Shown here piece after piece: positions 52,346-60,964 of a stretch of 64,000 nucleotides of DNA; within the stretch, counting starts at the first letter, position 1, and every line of letters starts with the position of its first letter. A program made the translations under genes and the position numbers. Source of the DNA: Deltaproteobacteria bacterium. GTDB taxonomy: Bacteria; Desulfobacterota; Desulfomonilia; UBA1062. The notes beneath the pieces are model-generated. The model saw only the letters and a program-made list of their open reading frames with translations. It was not told the DNA's origin and did no database searches. Where the stretch lies: assembly GCA_018433085.1 (NCBI GenBank), contig JAHDRW010000028.1:130804-194803 (forward strand), written 5' to 3'.

Positions 52346-53364
52346 GCCGCTCTCCGATCCCTCTTCTCGGGGAAGGGCAGGCAGGCGGTTTTCAATCCTC
52401 CTTCGCGTTCGCTGCGGAGGACGCGAAGGGCGGATCTGATTTCCCGCAGCTCGCTGCTGGAACAAATCCAGGACTTGTCCCGGGGTTCATACCCTTGATC
52501 GGAGAGCCGGCCGCCCTCGCTGACCGGGATAAACCCCTGCTCCTGCACGAGCCGCTGACCTTCCTCGCTCAAGAGGAAGTCGACATAGCGCTTCGCATCG
52601 CCCGTAGGTTTCCCGTCGGTATAGAGGTAGAGAGGGCGGGCGAGGGGATACCTGCCGGAGCGGATGGTCTCCCCGGAGGGTCTGATCCCGTCGACGCTCA
52701 CCGCCTTCACCCTGTCGGAAAGGTACCCGTAGCCCAGGTACCCGATGGCGCCCGGCGTCTGGGCGACCGTGGTGTTCACGACCTGGTTCGATGCGGTGAC
52801 CAGGGCATCGGGACGGACCTTGAGGCCGTCCAGGGCCAGCTTCTCGAATGCCTCGAAGGTACCGCTGGATGTATCGCGCGATATGGCCACGATCTCCCGG
52901 TCTGGTCCGCCCAGCTCCCGCCAGTTCGACACCTCTCCCGTATAGATGTCCCTGATCTGCTCCGTGGTGAGATTGTCTACGGGGTTCGAGGGGTTCACGG
53001 CAACGGCGATGCCGTCCATGGCCACGATGGTCTCGTGCGGATGAACGCCCGCGGCCCTGGCCCGCTCGATCTCCTCTTTCTTGATCTCCCGTGACGAGGT
53101 GGCGATCTGGGTGGTGCGGTCGACGAGCGATGCGATGCCGACTCCAGAGCCCCCGCCCTGCACGGAGATGTCCACCCTCGGGTTCCTGTCCATGAAGACC
53201 TCCGCCCCGATCTGCGCCACCGGCAGGACCGTGGTCGAGCCCTTGATCGTCAGGGTGTTCCCCGCCTCAGGGTCGGAGCACGAAACGCCGGACACGAAAA
53301 CGAGCAGGAAAGGCAGACACGAAAAAATGCGTGCGACACGTCCCGTGTTCCGCCGGACCTGCAT
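52342..53364 (-). CDS. pstS: Phosphate-binding protein with an unusual basic C-terminal extension
   Basis: The 340-residue protein has a signal peptide with a weak lipobox-like VSC near residue 29. It then has KGSTTVLPVAQ, the phosphate-site QGGGSGVGIASL and SRDTSSGTFEAF, and the domain end LVQEQGFIPVSEG. PstS normally ends there. Here the frame continues for about 50 residues rich in arginine and serine that overlap a DNA hairpin (52400-52429). The stop overlaps the pstC start, so the tail is in the right frame for coupling. Confidence 0.93.
   Translation of the reverse strand: MQVRRNTGRVARIFSCLPFLLVFVSGVSCSDPEAGNTLTIKGSTTVLPVAQIGAEVFMDRNPRVDISVQGGGSGVGIASLVDRTTQIATSSREIKKEEIERARAAGVHPHETIVAMDGIAVAVNPSNPVDNLTTEQIRDIYTGEVSNWRELGGPDREIVAISRDTSSGTFEAFEKLALDGLKVRPDALVTASNQVVNTTVAQTPGAIGYLGYGYLSDRVKAVSVDGIRPSGETIRSGRYPLARPLYLYTDGKPTGDAKRYVDFLLSEEGQRLVQEQGFIPVSEGGRLSDQGYEPRDKSWICSSSELREIRSALRVLRSEREGGLKTACLPFPEKRDRRAA
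52400..52429. repeat. Inverted repeat inside the pstS 3' end
   Basis: CCTTCGCGT pairs perfectly with ACGCGAAGG around a 12-base loop, about 60 bases before the pstS stop. Such a hairpin in the pstS-pstC junction could protect the pstS part of the message, giving more binding protein than permease. Confidence 0.45.
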
Positions 53365-53408
53365 GATACTCCTCCATTCTCGGGTTTGGCCTTTTCATAA
53401 ACAGGGTT

Positions 53409-53436
53409 TGTTAAAAAACGATTAAGATTCTGTGAG
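53409..53436 (-). promoter_or_regulatory. Possible Pho box upstream of pstS
   Basis: On the minus strand three hexamers, CTCACA, TTAATC and TTAACA, recur with an exact 11-bp period about 45-70 bases before the pstS start. The period and the TTAACA form match PhoB/PhoP-type direct repeats. The match to the classical enterobacterial box is poor. Confidence 0.4.
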
Positions 53437-53447
53437 TTTTTTCTCAA

Positions 53448-53467
53448 GTCCGCCCGGCAGGGCGGAC
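53448..53467 (-). terminator. Perfect hairpin between phoR and pstS
   Basis: GTCCGCCC pairs with GGGCGGAC around a 4-base loop, about 55 bases after the phoR stop. No T-run follows, so termination would be weak. It separates phoBR from the pst genes. Confidence 0.45.
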
Positions 53468-53520
53468 CAGCGGGAGATCCCGGCTCAGAACCCGTGAAAG
53501 CCCTGTGCCGGTCCGGAGAA

Positions 53521-55269
53521 TCACCCTTTTCCGTTATCGGGCGAGTGGGCGTTGATCGGGAGAGTGACCGTGAAGGTGGTGCCTTGGGAGGGCCTGCTCG
53601 CGACGTGGATGGTTCCCCGATGCAGGGTGACGATGTGTTTGACGATGGACAGACCGAGCCCGGTGCCGCCCAGCCTGCGTGACCGGGATTTGTCCGCCGT
53701 GTAGAATCGCTCGAAGATCCTGCCCAGGTGTTCCCGGGGTATGCCGACCCCGGTGTCGGCGACCTTGACCACCGCGATGTTCTGCGAGCTGCCGAGAGAG
53801 ACGGTGACCCCGCCGTTTTCGGTGTACTTGACGGCGTTGTCGACGAGATTGGTGAAGAGCTGCTCGAGCCTGAAGGGGTCGGCCTTGATGACCACCCCGG
53901 CCTGTGTCCCCTCGGTGACCGCGGTCAGGTTCTTCCGGGCGATGATCGGTTCGAAGAGCGTCAGGACGTTTCCGAGGAGCTCCCCGAGGTGCACGTCTTC
54001 CACGTGGAGCCTTGTCTCCTCTTCCTCCAGCTCCGAGAGATCCAGGAGATCCGTGACGATGTTCATGAGCCGGTCGGTGTGTCTCTCGATGATCCGGAGA
54101 TATTCCCGATGATCCCCCCGGCATTCCTCCATGAGGGTCTCCGTGAAGCCCTTGATGGCGGTGAGCGGGGTGCGCAGCTCGTGGGACACGTTCACCGCCA
54201 GGTCTCTCTTGATCTTTTCCAGGCGCTTCATCCCGGTGATGTCGTGCAGCAGCATCACCCTGGTCTTGCCCGAAGGTACGGGGGTGATACTGCACAGGTA
54301 GATCTTTTCGCCCAGCTCGATCTCGCCCGATACCGGCTGTTGCGGCGCCCGTTCGACGAGCTCGTTCAGCCGCTGCGACCTGATGACCTCCCATGAGCAC
54401 CTTCCCGCGATGTCCTTTGCCCCGGCTATCTCGCGGGCGCTCTGGTTTGCAAGCTGGATTCTTCCTTGCGAATCCAGCACCAGGAGGCCCTCGGACATGG
54501 AGGAGAGGATGCCTTCGAGCTCTTCTCTGCTCTCGGATATCTCGGTGAAGGACCTCTCGGTCCGCTCGGCCATGTCGTTGAAGCTCTCGGCCAGCTCCTG
54601 GATCTCGTCACCGGTTCTCAAGGTCACCCGCGTGCCGAAGTCGCCTCCCGCGATTCGCCTCGACGCCCTGTTCAGCTCCCGGATGGGGCTGGAGACGGCA
54701 TGGGAGAAGAAAAAGGCGATAAGGAGGGAAAGGGCGACGGTAATCGCCGCGAGCTCCAGGGCGCCTGCCCTCATGGAGCGCATGAGGATGTCGATATCCT
54801 CGAGCGGCATGCTCATGCGCAGGACCGGCTGTGCTGCCCCGCCCGGCTCCAGGGGCAGGGCGACATAGAGCATGTCCTTGCCGAGCGTGGTGCTGAAGCG
54901 CACGGACCGGCCCATGGAACCGGTGAGCGCGGTGAGCACCTCGGGCCTGTTGCCGTGGTTTTCCATGGTCTGGGGGATATTTCCCGAGTCGGCCAGCACG
55001 CTTCCTCTGCCGTCGATCACGGTGATCCGGGTATGGGTCTCTTCTCCGATGCCCCTGACCAGGGAGTCGAGCTCGCCGGTGAGACCGCCCGCGATCAGGG
55101 CCCTCACCTGGTGGCGCAGCGCGAGCCCCAGCTTCTGGAGGCTCCGGGTCGAGGTCTCGATGGAATGGGAGTTCAGGGAGTTGAACACGAGCGCCAGGAT
55201 GAGCCCCGCCACCACGAGGATCAGCAGGAGATACGAGACGAAGAGTTTGAGGAAGACGGGCCTTCTCAT
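53521..55269 (-). CDS. phoR: Phosphate-regulon sensor histidine kinase
   Basis: The 582-residue protein has transmembrane helices near 8-30 and 168-190, flanking an extracytoplasmic sensor domain. HAMP, PAS (about 250-345), the phospho-acceptor VSHELRTPLTAIKGF near 363, and an ATPase domain follow (NLVDNAVKYT, ADTGVGIP and GGTGLGLSIVKHIV). It overlaps phoB by 4 bases and lies just before pst. The extra extracytoplasmic domain is larger than in E. coli PhoR, as is usual in many other phyla. Confidence 0.94.
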   Translation of the reverse strand: MRRPVFLKLFVSYLLLILVVAGLILALVFNSLNSHSIETSTRSLQKLGLALRHQVRALIAGGLTGELDSLVRGIGEETHTRITVIDGRGSVLADSGNIPQTMENHGNRPEVLTALTGSMGRSVRFSTTLGKDMLYVALPLEPGGAAQPVLRMSMPLEDIDILMRSMRAGALELAAITVALSLLIAFFFSHAVSSPIRELNRASRRIAGGDFGTRVTLRTGDEIQELAESFNDMAERTERSFTEISESREELEGILSSMSEGLLVLDSQGRIQLANQSAREIAGAKDIAGRCSWEVIRSQRLNELVERAPQQPVSGEIELGEKIYLCSITPVPSGKTRVMLLHDITGMKRLEKIKRDLAVNVSHELRTPLTAIKGFTETLMEECRGDHREYLRIIERHTDRLMNIVTDLLDLSELEEEETRLHVEDVHLGELLGNVLTLFEPIIARKNLTAVTEGTQAGVVIKADPFRLEQLFTNLVDNAVKYTENGGVTVSLGSSQNIAVVKVADTGVGIPREHLGRIFERFYTADKSRSRRLGGTGLGLSIVKHIVTLHRGTIHVASRPSQGTTFTVTLPINAHSPDNGKG

Positions 55270-55943
55270 GCTTCCAGCTTGTAGCCGACCCCCCGCACGT
55301 TGCGGACGAGTCTCCCGGCGTCGCCGAGCTTGTCCCGCAGGTTTTTGATGTGGACGTCCACGGTCCTGTCGATCACCGCCTTCTCGTTCCCCCAGAGGTG
55401 GTCCAGTATCTGCTCCCTGGTGAAGACATGGCCCGGGCTCGAGGCAAGCAGGTGGAGGATCCTGAACTCGGCCGGGGTCAGCGTGACGTTTTTCCCGCCG
55501 GCCTTGACCTCGAAGCGTTCAGGGTCGATCGTGAGGGCGTCGCCCACGGCCAGAGCCTTTCCCTGCTCGATTCCGCCCCGGCGCAGGACCGCTCTGACAC
55601 GGGCCACGAGCTCCCGGGGAGAAAAGGGTTTGGTGACGTAATCGTCGGCGCCCAGCTCCAGACCGGTCACCTTGTCGTCATCCCGTCCCTTTGCGGTGAG
55701 CATGATGATGGGGATGGGGCGGTAGCGAGCATCGCTTTTCAGGGTCCTGCACAGCTCGAGCCCGTCGGCGTCGGGCAGCATGAGATCGAGGATGATGAGG
55801 TCGGGCATGCTTCCTCTCAGGGAATCCAGGAAGCTGCGGGAATCCGGATAGCAGTCCACGAGGAAACAGGCCTTTTTCAGGTGCAACTCCACCAGGCTGA
55901 GAATGTCAGGCTCGTCGTCGAGGACGGCTATTCGTATGTTCAT
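55266..55943 (-). CDS. phoB: Phosphate-regulon response regulator
   Basis: The 225-residue protein is an OmpR-type regulator with DDEPDI, the phosphorylated aspartate in LIILDLMLPD near 51, the lysine in YVTKPFSPREL, and a winged-helix C-terminus (LTPAEFRILHLLASSPG and VDVHIKNLRDKLG). The ATG at 55941-55943 gives the normal PhoB length. It is divergent from the M23 peptidase gene. Confidence 0.94.
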   Translation of the reverse strand: MNIRIAVLDDEPDILSLVELHLKKACFLVDCYPDSRSFLDSLRGSMPDLIILDLMLPDADGLELCRTLKSDARYRPIPIIMLTAKGRDDDKVTGLELGADDYVTKPFSPRELVARVRAVLRRGGIEQGKALAVGDALTIDPERFEVKAGGKNVTLTPAEFRILHLLASSPGHVFTREQILDHLWGNEKAVIDRTVDVHIKNLRDKLGDAGRLVRNVRGVGYKLEA

Positions 55944-56143
55944 GGGTCGTAACACAAAAAAGATTCTCTTTCTTTTTGCCTGCCGGAAATAATAGCGTCT
56001 GTCAATCCCTTTCCTGCTGTTTCCTTTCACTTTGGCGCCCGGCGCTATCCGAGCTTGAAAAGTCTCGCCTGTTCTAGTACGCATAAGCACGAGCGGGCAC
56101 CCTTTTTTTCTGAACAAATTCTGCCCGGAAAGAGGAGCATATC

Positions 56144-57478
56144 ATGACGAACAAATCCGGTCTGGCGGTTGTGTCCATTCTCCTGCTTATCCTGATCATC
56201 GCAATCCCCGGTCTTGTCTACTACCTCCTGGAGTGGGAGAAGCCCCAGGTTGCGATAGATACGGACCTCACCATCATCGGGCAGAAGAAGGACGTCTCAG
56301 TCACCTTCACGGACGCCAGGAGCGGCATCCGGGATTTCAAGGTCACCATCGTCCAGGACCAGAGCGAGTTCGGCGTCGCATCCATGGATTTCCCCGAGAA
56401 AGGGACCTTCGAGAAGATCGTGAAGCTTCGGATCGAGCCCAGAAAACTGGGAATCAAGGACGGCCAGGCGGTCCTGAAGATCGAGGCGAGGGATTTCTCC
56501 CCGCTCAAGAACTCCGCTTCCCTTGAGATGCCGATCACCGTCGATTCCGTGGTTCCCCGGGTCTCGCTGCTGACCAGGGCGCACAACGTGAACCCCGGCG
56601 GGACCTGTCTCGCGGTGTACAGCGTCACCAAGAAGGTCGAGAAAAGCGGGGTGGAGTGCGGCGAGCGGTTTTTCCAGGGGTATCCTGTCGGCGAGGGAGC
56701 CACCACCGTGTATGTCTGCTATTTCGCCGTGCCCCGGGATGTGGACAGGTCCACCCCCATGGCCGTGTCGGTGGAGGACGCGGCCGGAAACAGGGCGGGA
56801 ACGTCCATACCCTTTTATGTCCGGACAGCCCACAGGTTCCGTGACGATACGGTGAGGGTAGGCCCCGAGTTCGTCAAGGGAAAGGCCGCGCAGTTCGAGC
56901 AGGCAGACTCGAGCCTTGACGGGAATCTGCCCGAAGAAACGTTCCGGTACCTGAACACCACCTTGAGGGAAGAGAACAACAGGAAGATCGCCTCGGTATG
57001 TGCCGCGTCCGAGGCAAAACAGCTCTGGGAGGGCAGCTTCATAAGGATGCCGAACACCGCGACCAAGGCCCTGTTCGGGGACCGGAGAACCTACCGGTAC
57101 CAGGGCATGGACATGGGTTCGAGCGTTCATCTGGGTGTAGACCTCGCCTCGACCGCGGCCGACTTCGTGCCCGCGGCGAACAGCGGGACCGTGGTCTACG
57201 CGAACGATCTCGGGATCTACGGGAACACGGTCATCATCGACCACGGCCAGGGCGTCTTCACCCTCTACGCCCACCTGAGCAGCATGACCGTCTCCGCGGG
57301 CCAGCAGGTGATGCGCGGCGTCGTGATCGGCAACACCGGGAACACGGGCTTTGCAGGCGGAGACCATCTGCACTTCAGCGTGCTCGTGGGCGGTGAGTTC
57401 GTCAATCCCATCGAGTGGTGGGATGCCCACTGGATCCGCGACAACGTGACCTCGAAGCTGGAGTTGATCCCGGGGTAG
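56144..57478 (+). CDS. M23 family (LytM-like) metallopeptidase
   Basis: The 444-residue protein has an N-terminal membrane anchor (residues about 5-25), an Ig-like beta region to about 230, and a C-terminal peptidase domain. The zinc ligands are visible: HLGVDLAS near 329 and HLHFSV near 408, with an intervening HGQGVFTLYAHLS. It should act in the periplasm on peptidoglycan cross-links or be a divisome/envelope hydrolase. GAGGAG precedes the start. Confidence 0.9.
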   Translation: MTNKSGLAVVSILLLILIIAIPGLVYYLLEWEKPQVAIDTDLTIIGQKKDVSVTFTDARSGIRDFKVTIVQDQSEFGVASMDFPEKGTFEKIVKLRIEPRKLGIKDGQAVLKIEARDFSPLKNSASLEMPITVDSVVPRVSLLTRAHNVNPGGTCLAVYSVTKKVEKSGVECGERFFQGYPVGEGATTVYVCYFAVPRDVDRSTPMAVSVEDAAGNRAGTSIPFYVRTAHRFRDDTVRVGPEFVKGKAAQFEQADSSLDGNLPEETFRYLNTTLREENNRKIASVCAASEAKQLWEGSFIRMPNTATKALFGDRRTYRYQGMDMGSSVHLGVDLASTAADFVPAANSGTVVYANDLGIYGNTVIIDHGQGVFTLYAHLSSMTVSAGQQVMRGVVIGNTGNTGFAGGDHLHFSVLVGGEFVNPIEWWDAHWIRDNVTSKLELIPG

Positions 57479-57513
57479 GGAGAGCGCGGGGCCGCCCGTC
57501 CGGAGTCCTTTCT

Positions 57514-57768
57514 TCAGAACACCCTCTTCATCAGGGCCACATAGGTGCCCACGGTGTTCCCGCCCGCATAGGCCACGATGTCGAAGATGCAGTCCATGGA
57601 GCCCTCGCTGAGGATCACCGAGAGCAGGGCATAGTTCGCGAAGGTGATTGTTCCGCTTAAGAGAGTGGCGCTCCAGATCTTCTTTTCCGCAACCGACTTC
57701 GTGTAGCGGGTGACCAGCAGATCGACGACGATGCCCGCAAAAAACAACAGGATCAACTGCATCACCAT
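57514..57768 (-). CDS. Small membrane protein (about 84 residues)
   Basis: I choose the ATG at 57766-57768, 6 bases after GAGGTG. The product has three hydrophobic helices, with VVDLLVTRYTKSVAEKK between the first and second and IVAYAGGNTVGTYVAL in the third. It recalls DUF5698/DUF2179-type membrane cores but is shorter. It is convergent with the M23 gene. Function unknown. Confidence 0.65.
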   Translation of the reverse strand: MVMQLILLFFAGIVVDLLVTRYTKSVAEKKIWSATLLSGTITFANYALLSVILSEGSMDCIFDIVAYAGGNTVGTYVALMKRVF

Positions 57769-58426
57769 TGCCATCACCTCATCTTTCGGAGGTCTGCCGC
57801 TCCTGCCGGGGACACGGCGAGCCTGAGGAGATCGCATGGTTTTTCCCTTCGGCCGGCGGGGGGAGAGCCCTCTGGGAAGAGGCGGATTCCCGTTCCATAC
57901 AGGGCTTTCCGCAGCGGAATATGGCCGGTCCGGGTGTTCCGGACCGGGTTTGAAAAACCTCGAGACCTCCCCGGCTGGTATGACAGCGGTGGTTTTTCAG
58001 CCTCTATGCGAAATGACGAAGACAGTGGTACCTGTTATGCTGACACCTCTCGCTCAAGAGAGAGATAGACGGCGTTCTCAATGTTTCAAAAGGGAGAACC
58101 GGCGCGCACGAAGAGCTGAAATCACCCTGCCTGTCCAGCCCCGGATGGAGGCTCGTTTATGTCCATGGCAAACCTCCTGTTTGATTTGTTGTTCTATGGA
58201 CTGAGAATAACCTGTTATTTATACAGAACAATGGTCTCCGGTTAAGCAGATGCCGCAATACGCGGGAACGAATCATCTATTTCACGGACGGAAAAGCGCA
58301 CGCATCTCATGCGGTGCAGCCGTGCCGCGGAGGGCCGTGAAAAAGGACAGCAAGGGTATAAGCACGGGGAGGAAACTCCGGTGTCCTGTTGAGGGCCCCG
58401 GCGTCAGGCAGGCGCGGAGGCTTCGG
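57769..58426. other. Intergenic region
   Basis: The 658-bp stretch between the small membrane protein and the GNAT gene has no convincing gene. An AT-rich tract at about 58180-58240 could hold a promoter. A GGGGAGGAAACTCCGG at about 58367 looks superficially like part of an RNase P RNA but nothing else fits. Confidence 0.4.
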
Positions 58427-58972
58427 TCAGGTAATCTTCTTGACGAAGATGATCTTCCCGTCGCCCGGTGAGTAGAAGTCCTCGAGGAACGCCTCCTGCC
58501 GGAAGCCGGAAGACCGGTAGAATCTTCGGGTGGGATCGTAGAGCTCACGGGACGAGGTCTCCGCGAAGAGTCTGATCCCGCCCGAGGACGCGACCGCCTC
58601 CTCGGTCTGCGCGAGCAGGGCCCTGCCGATGCCTCTGCCCCGGCGGTCCTGTCCCACCACGATCCAGTAGAGGTCGAAGCTGCTCTGTGTTCCCGGGATC
58701 GGTCCGTAGCAGGTGTAGCCGACGGTGTCCCCGGCATGCCGGGAGCCGTCCTGTCCCGCTCCCGGGTACTCCTGCGCGAAGATGAAGTGGTAGCCGCTCC
58801 CCGGTCCTTTTTCGAGACGCTCCCTGACCAGCCCCTCCGCGATGAACACCTCTTCGGCGGAAAAGAACCCGGTCGATTCGGTCATCGACCTCACGGCCTC
58901 GACATCCCCGGGCGCGACCTCGTGCCGGAACACAAGCCCGCTGCCTTCGTCCATAAAAGGTCTACCGGCCAT
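58427..58972 (-). CDS. GNAT-family N-acetyltransferase
   Basis: The ATG at 58970-58972 gives 181 residues; another start eight codons upstream is possible. The acetyl-CoA-binding motif is GQDRRGRGIGRALLAQ near residue 110, with the usual preceding strand (FDLYWIVV) and the terminal YRSSGFRQEAFLEDFYSPGD. It begins 4 bases after the second ATP-grasp gene and is last in the aminomutase operon. AblB, which acetylates beta-lysine in archaea, is also a GNAT but is longer; whether this one acts on a beta-lysine product is inference. Confidence 0.88.
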   Translation of the reverse strand: MAGRPFMDEGSGLVFRHEVAPGDVEAVRSMTESTGFFSAEEVFIAEGLVRERLEKGPGSGYHFIFAQEYPGAGQDGSRHAGDTVGYTCYGPIPGTQSSFDLYWIVVGQDRRGRGIGRALLAQTEEAVASSGGIRLFAETSSRELYDPTRRFYRSSGFRQEAFLEDFYSPGDGKIIFVKKIT

Positions 58973-58976
58973 ATGG

Positions 58977-59969
58977 TCAGCGGCCTCCCGTCGCATCGGC
59001 TACGATCCGGCCCGCGAGTTCCCTGAACGTGATGCCCGCCCGGGCTGCCGCCGCCACGAAACCGCTGTCGGGAGAGATGCACGGGTTTGCGTTGATCTCC
59101 AGGACAAAAGGGTTTTCCCCATTGTCCACCCGGAAGTCCACCCGCGCGTACCCCTTGAGCTCGAAGAGCTGCCAGCACTGGAGCGCCAGGGACTTCAACC
59201 CTTCCAGAAGCGGCGCATCGCCCGGCTTGAAATCGAAGCTGCGACTCGTTGCCCGGTACTCGGACGATTCCTCGTCCCACTTGGCGCGGTAATCCACGAT
59301 CTTCTTCCTGCCGGGCGGGAGGTCGAACCTGATCTCGGCGGGCGGGAGCACCTGCGGGCCTTCCAGGCCCGCCAGGACCGAGAGGTTGAACTCCCTGCCG
59401 TCAATAAAACGCTCGGCAAAGCACTCGTGCCCCATCCGCCCGGCCCGGGCGTTCACCAGGGCCTCGAGCTCGTCCATGGTCCCGGCCGTCACCACCGAGG
59501 TCTCGTCCATGCCGACGGACGCCTCTTCCCACAGAGGTTTGACGATGTATTCCCCGGGAAAGGGACATGTGCACCGGGCCCGGTCTCCGGGCACGAGCCA
59601 CGAGGGCGTGGGGATGCAGCAGGAATGCATCCATTTTTTCGCGAGCACCTTGTTCGAGGTGAGGAACATGGCCTCGGCGCCTGCGCCGGTATAGGGGATC
59701 TTCAGGTGGTCGAGAAACGAGCACGCCCAGTGGATAAGCCTGCCGTCGCCGTCCACCGATTCCACCAGGTTGAACGCGAACAGGGGCTTCAGGCGCCTGA
59801 GCTCCTCGGCATAGGCCTCGGAGCGAAGGTCGAAGGGCATGATCCTCACCCGGTAGCCCGACTCTTCGAGCGCGCGCGCCACCTGGGACGCCTGGACAAG
59901 CACGTCCTGCTCGTCCGCCGATGCCCGGGAGCCAACAGGGTTGTGGATGACGACAACGGTTTCCGGCAC
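58977..59969 (-). CDS. ATP-grasp ligase, D-Ala-D-Ala-ligase-like (second copy)
   Basis: The GTG at 59967-59969 overlaps the preceding stop by one base (TAGTG). The 330-residue product has the N-terminal fold (VVVIHNPVGSRASADEQDV), FAFNLVESVDGDGRL, LTSNKVLAKKWM for ATP binding, VKPLWEEASVGMDE as the grasp loop, and the metal site VLEINANPCISPDSG. It joins a carboxyl to an amine via an acyl phosphate. It is divergent from the first copy and from true Ddl, so it probably uses other amino acids. Confidence 0.9.
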   Translation of the reverse strand: MPETVVVIHNPVGSRASADEQDVLVQASQVARALEESGYRVRIMPFDLRSEAYAEELRRLKPLFAFNLVESVDGDGRLIHWACSFLDHLKIPYTGAGAEAMFLTSNKVLAKKWMHSCCIPTPSWLVPGDRARCTCPFPGEYIVKPLWEEASVGMDETSVVTAGTMDELEALVNARAGRMGHECFAERFIDGREFNLSVLAGLEGPQVLPPAEIRFDLPPGRKKIVDYRAKWDEESSEYRATSRSFDFKPGDAPLLEGLKSLALQCWQLFELKGYARVDFRVDNGENPFVLEINANPCISPDSGFVAAAARAGITFRELAGRIVADATGGR

Positions 59970-60955
59970 TACCGGCCCCCGTTCATTCTCTTGAACGCGC
60001 TTTCGAGTATGCGCTCCATGAGCTCCTGAAAGGTGATGTTGTTGAGCCTGCAGAGTATGGGCAGGTCGGAATGCACGGGGTTGAGGCCGGCCAGCGGGTT
60101 GACCTCGATGAAATTGGGCCTGCCCCGGCCGTCCATGCGGATGTCCACCCTGCCTCCGTCTCTGCACCCGAGGACCCTCCACGCCGAAAGGGCCAGCTCG
60201 GCGCAGGATTCAATCACCTCGGGCTCGGGCACCCGGTATTCGATGACCTGCTCGTAGTTGGACTTGTTATGGTAGGAATAGATGAGGTCTTCCGCCCCGC
60301 TCTCCTTGAACAGCACCTCCATGACCCCTGCCACGGTAGCCTCGTCGCCCGTGCCCACCACGCCCGCCGTGAACTCCCTGCCGGGCAGAAAGGTCTCCAC
60401 GAGCACCTGCTGGTGAAACTCGGCCAGCAGGTTTTCACACACCTGCCTGAGCTCGGCGGGTGTCTGCACCCGCGACGCGTCGCTGATGCCCTTGCCGGTT
60501 CCCTCGGCAACGGGCTTGACGAAAAGCGGGTAGGACAGGGACACCGCCTCGATATCGGCGGGCGTGCCCACCACGGCAAAGTCTGCGGTGGGTATGCCGG
60601 CGTCCCGGAGCACGGCCTTGGTCATGCCCTTGTGCAGGGTGAGCGCCAGAACCAGGGGGTCGGAGAAGGTGTAGGGAATCTCGTAGGCGTCGAGCAGCGC
60701 GGGCACGAGGGCTTCACGGCCCACGCCGCGAAGGCCCTCTGCGATGTTGAACACCAGGTCCCACCTCTCTCCCCGGGCGAGGCGCTCAACCAGCCGTCCG
60801 GCGTTGCCGATCCGCTCGGTCTCGTGGCCGCAGGCCCGGATCGCCTCGTCGAGGGCGTCGATGGTGTCGACGCGGTCGAACTCGGCGGTCTCTTCAGGGG
60901 TGTATCCTTCTCTCAGGTAGTCGTCCCTGAGGTCGTAGGTCATGCCGATCTTCAT
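59969..60955 (-). CDS. ATP-grasp ligase, D-Ala-D-Ala-ligase-like (first copy)
   Basis: I start at the ATG at 60953-60955, 6 bases after AGGTG; a GTG three codons earlier is possible. The 328-residue product has KIGMTYDLRDDYL, FNIAEGLRGVGREALVPALLD, TLHKGMTKAVLRDAGIPT, the grasp loop FVKPVAEGTGKGI, and the metal site FIEVNPLAGLNPVHSDL. It is more Ddl-like than the second copy (ALLD..IPYTFSD). It starts 10 bases after the aminomutase gene. Confidence 0.9.
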   Translation of the reverse strand: MKIGMTYDLRDDYLREGYTPEETAEFDRVDTIDALDEAIRACGHETERIGNAGRLVERLARGERWDLVFNIAEGLRGVGREALVPALLDAYEIPYTFSDPLVLALTLHKGMTKAVLRDAGIPTADFAVVGTPADIEAVSLSYPLFVKPVAEGTGKGISDASRVQTPAELRQVCENLLAEFHQQVLVETFLPGREFTAGVVGTGDEATVAGVMEVLFKESGAEDLIYSYHNKSNYEQVIEYRVPEPEVIESCAELALSAWRVLGCRDGGRVDIRMDGRGRPNFIEVNPLAGLNPVHSDLPILCRLNNITFQELMERILESAFKRMNGGR

Positions 60956-60964
60956 CGTCGTCAC

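Noticed and set aside
58360-58430. GGAGGAAACTCCGG resembling part of RNase P RNA
   Set aside because: The rest of the conserved core (the ACAGnAA region and P4 partner) is absent within reach.
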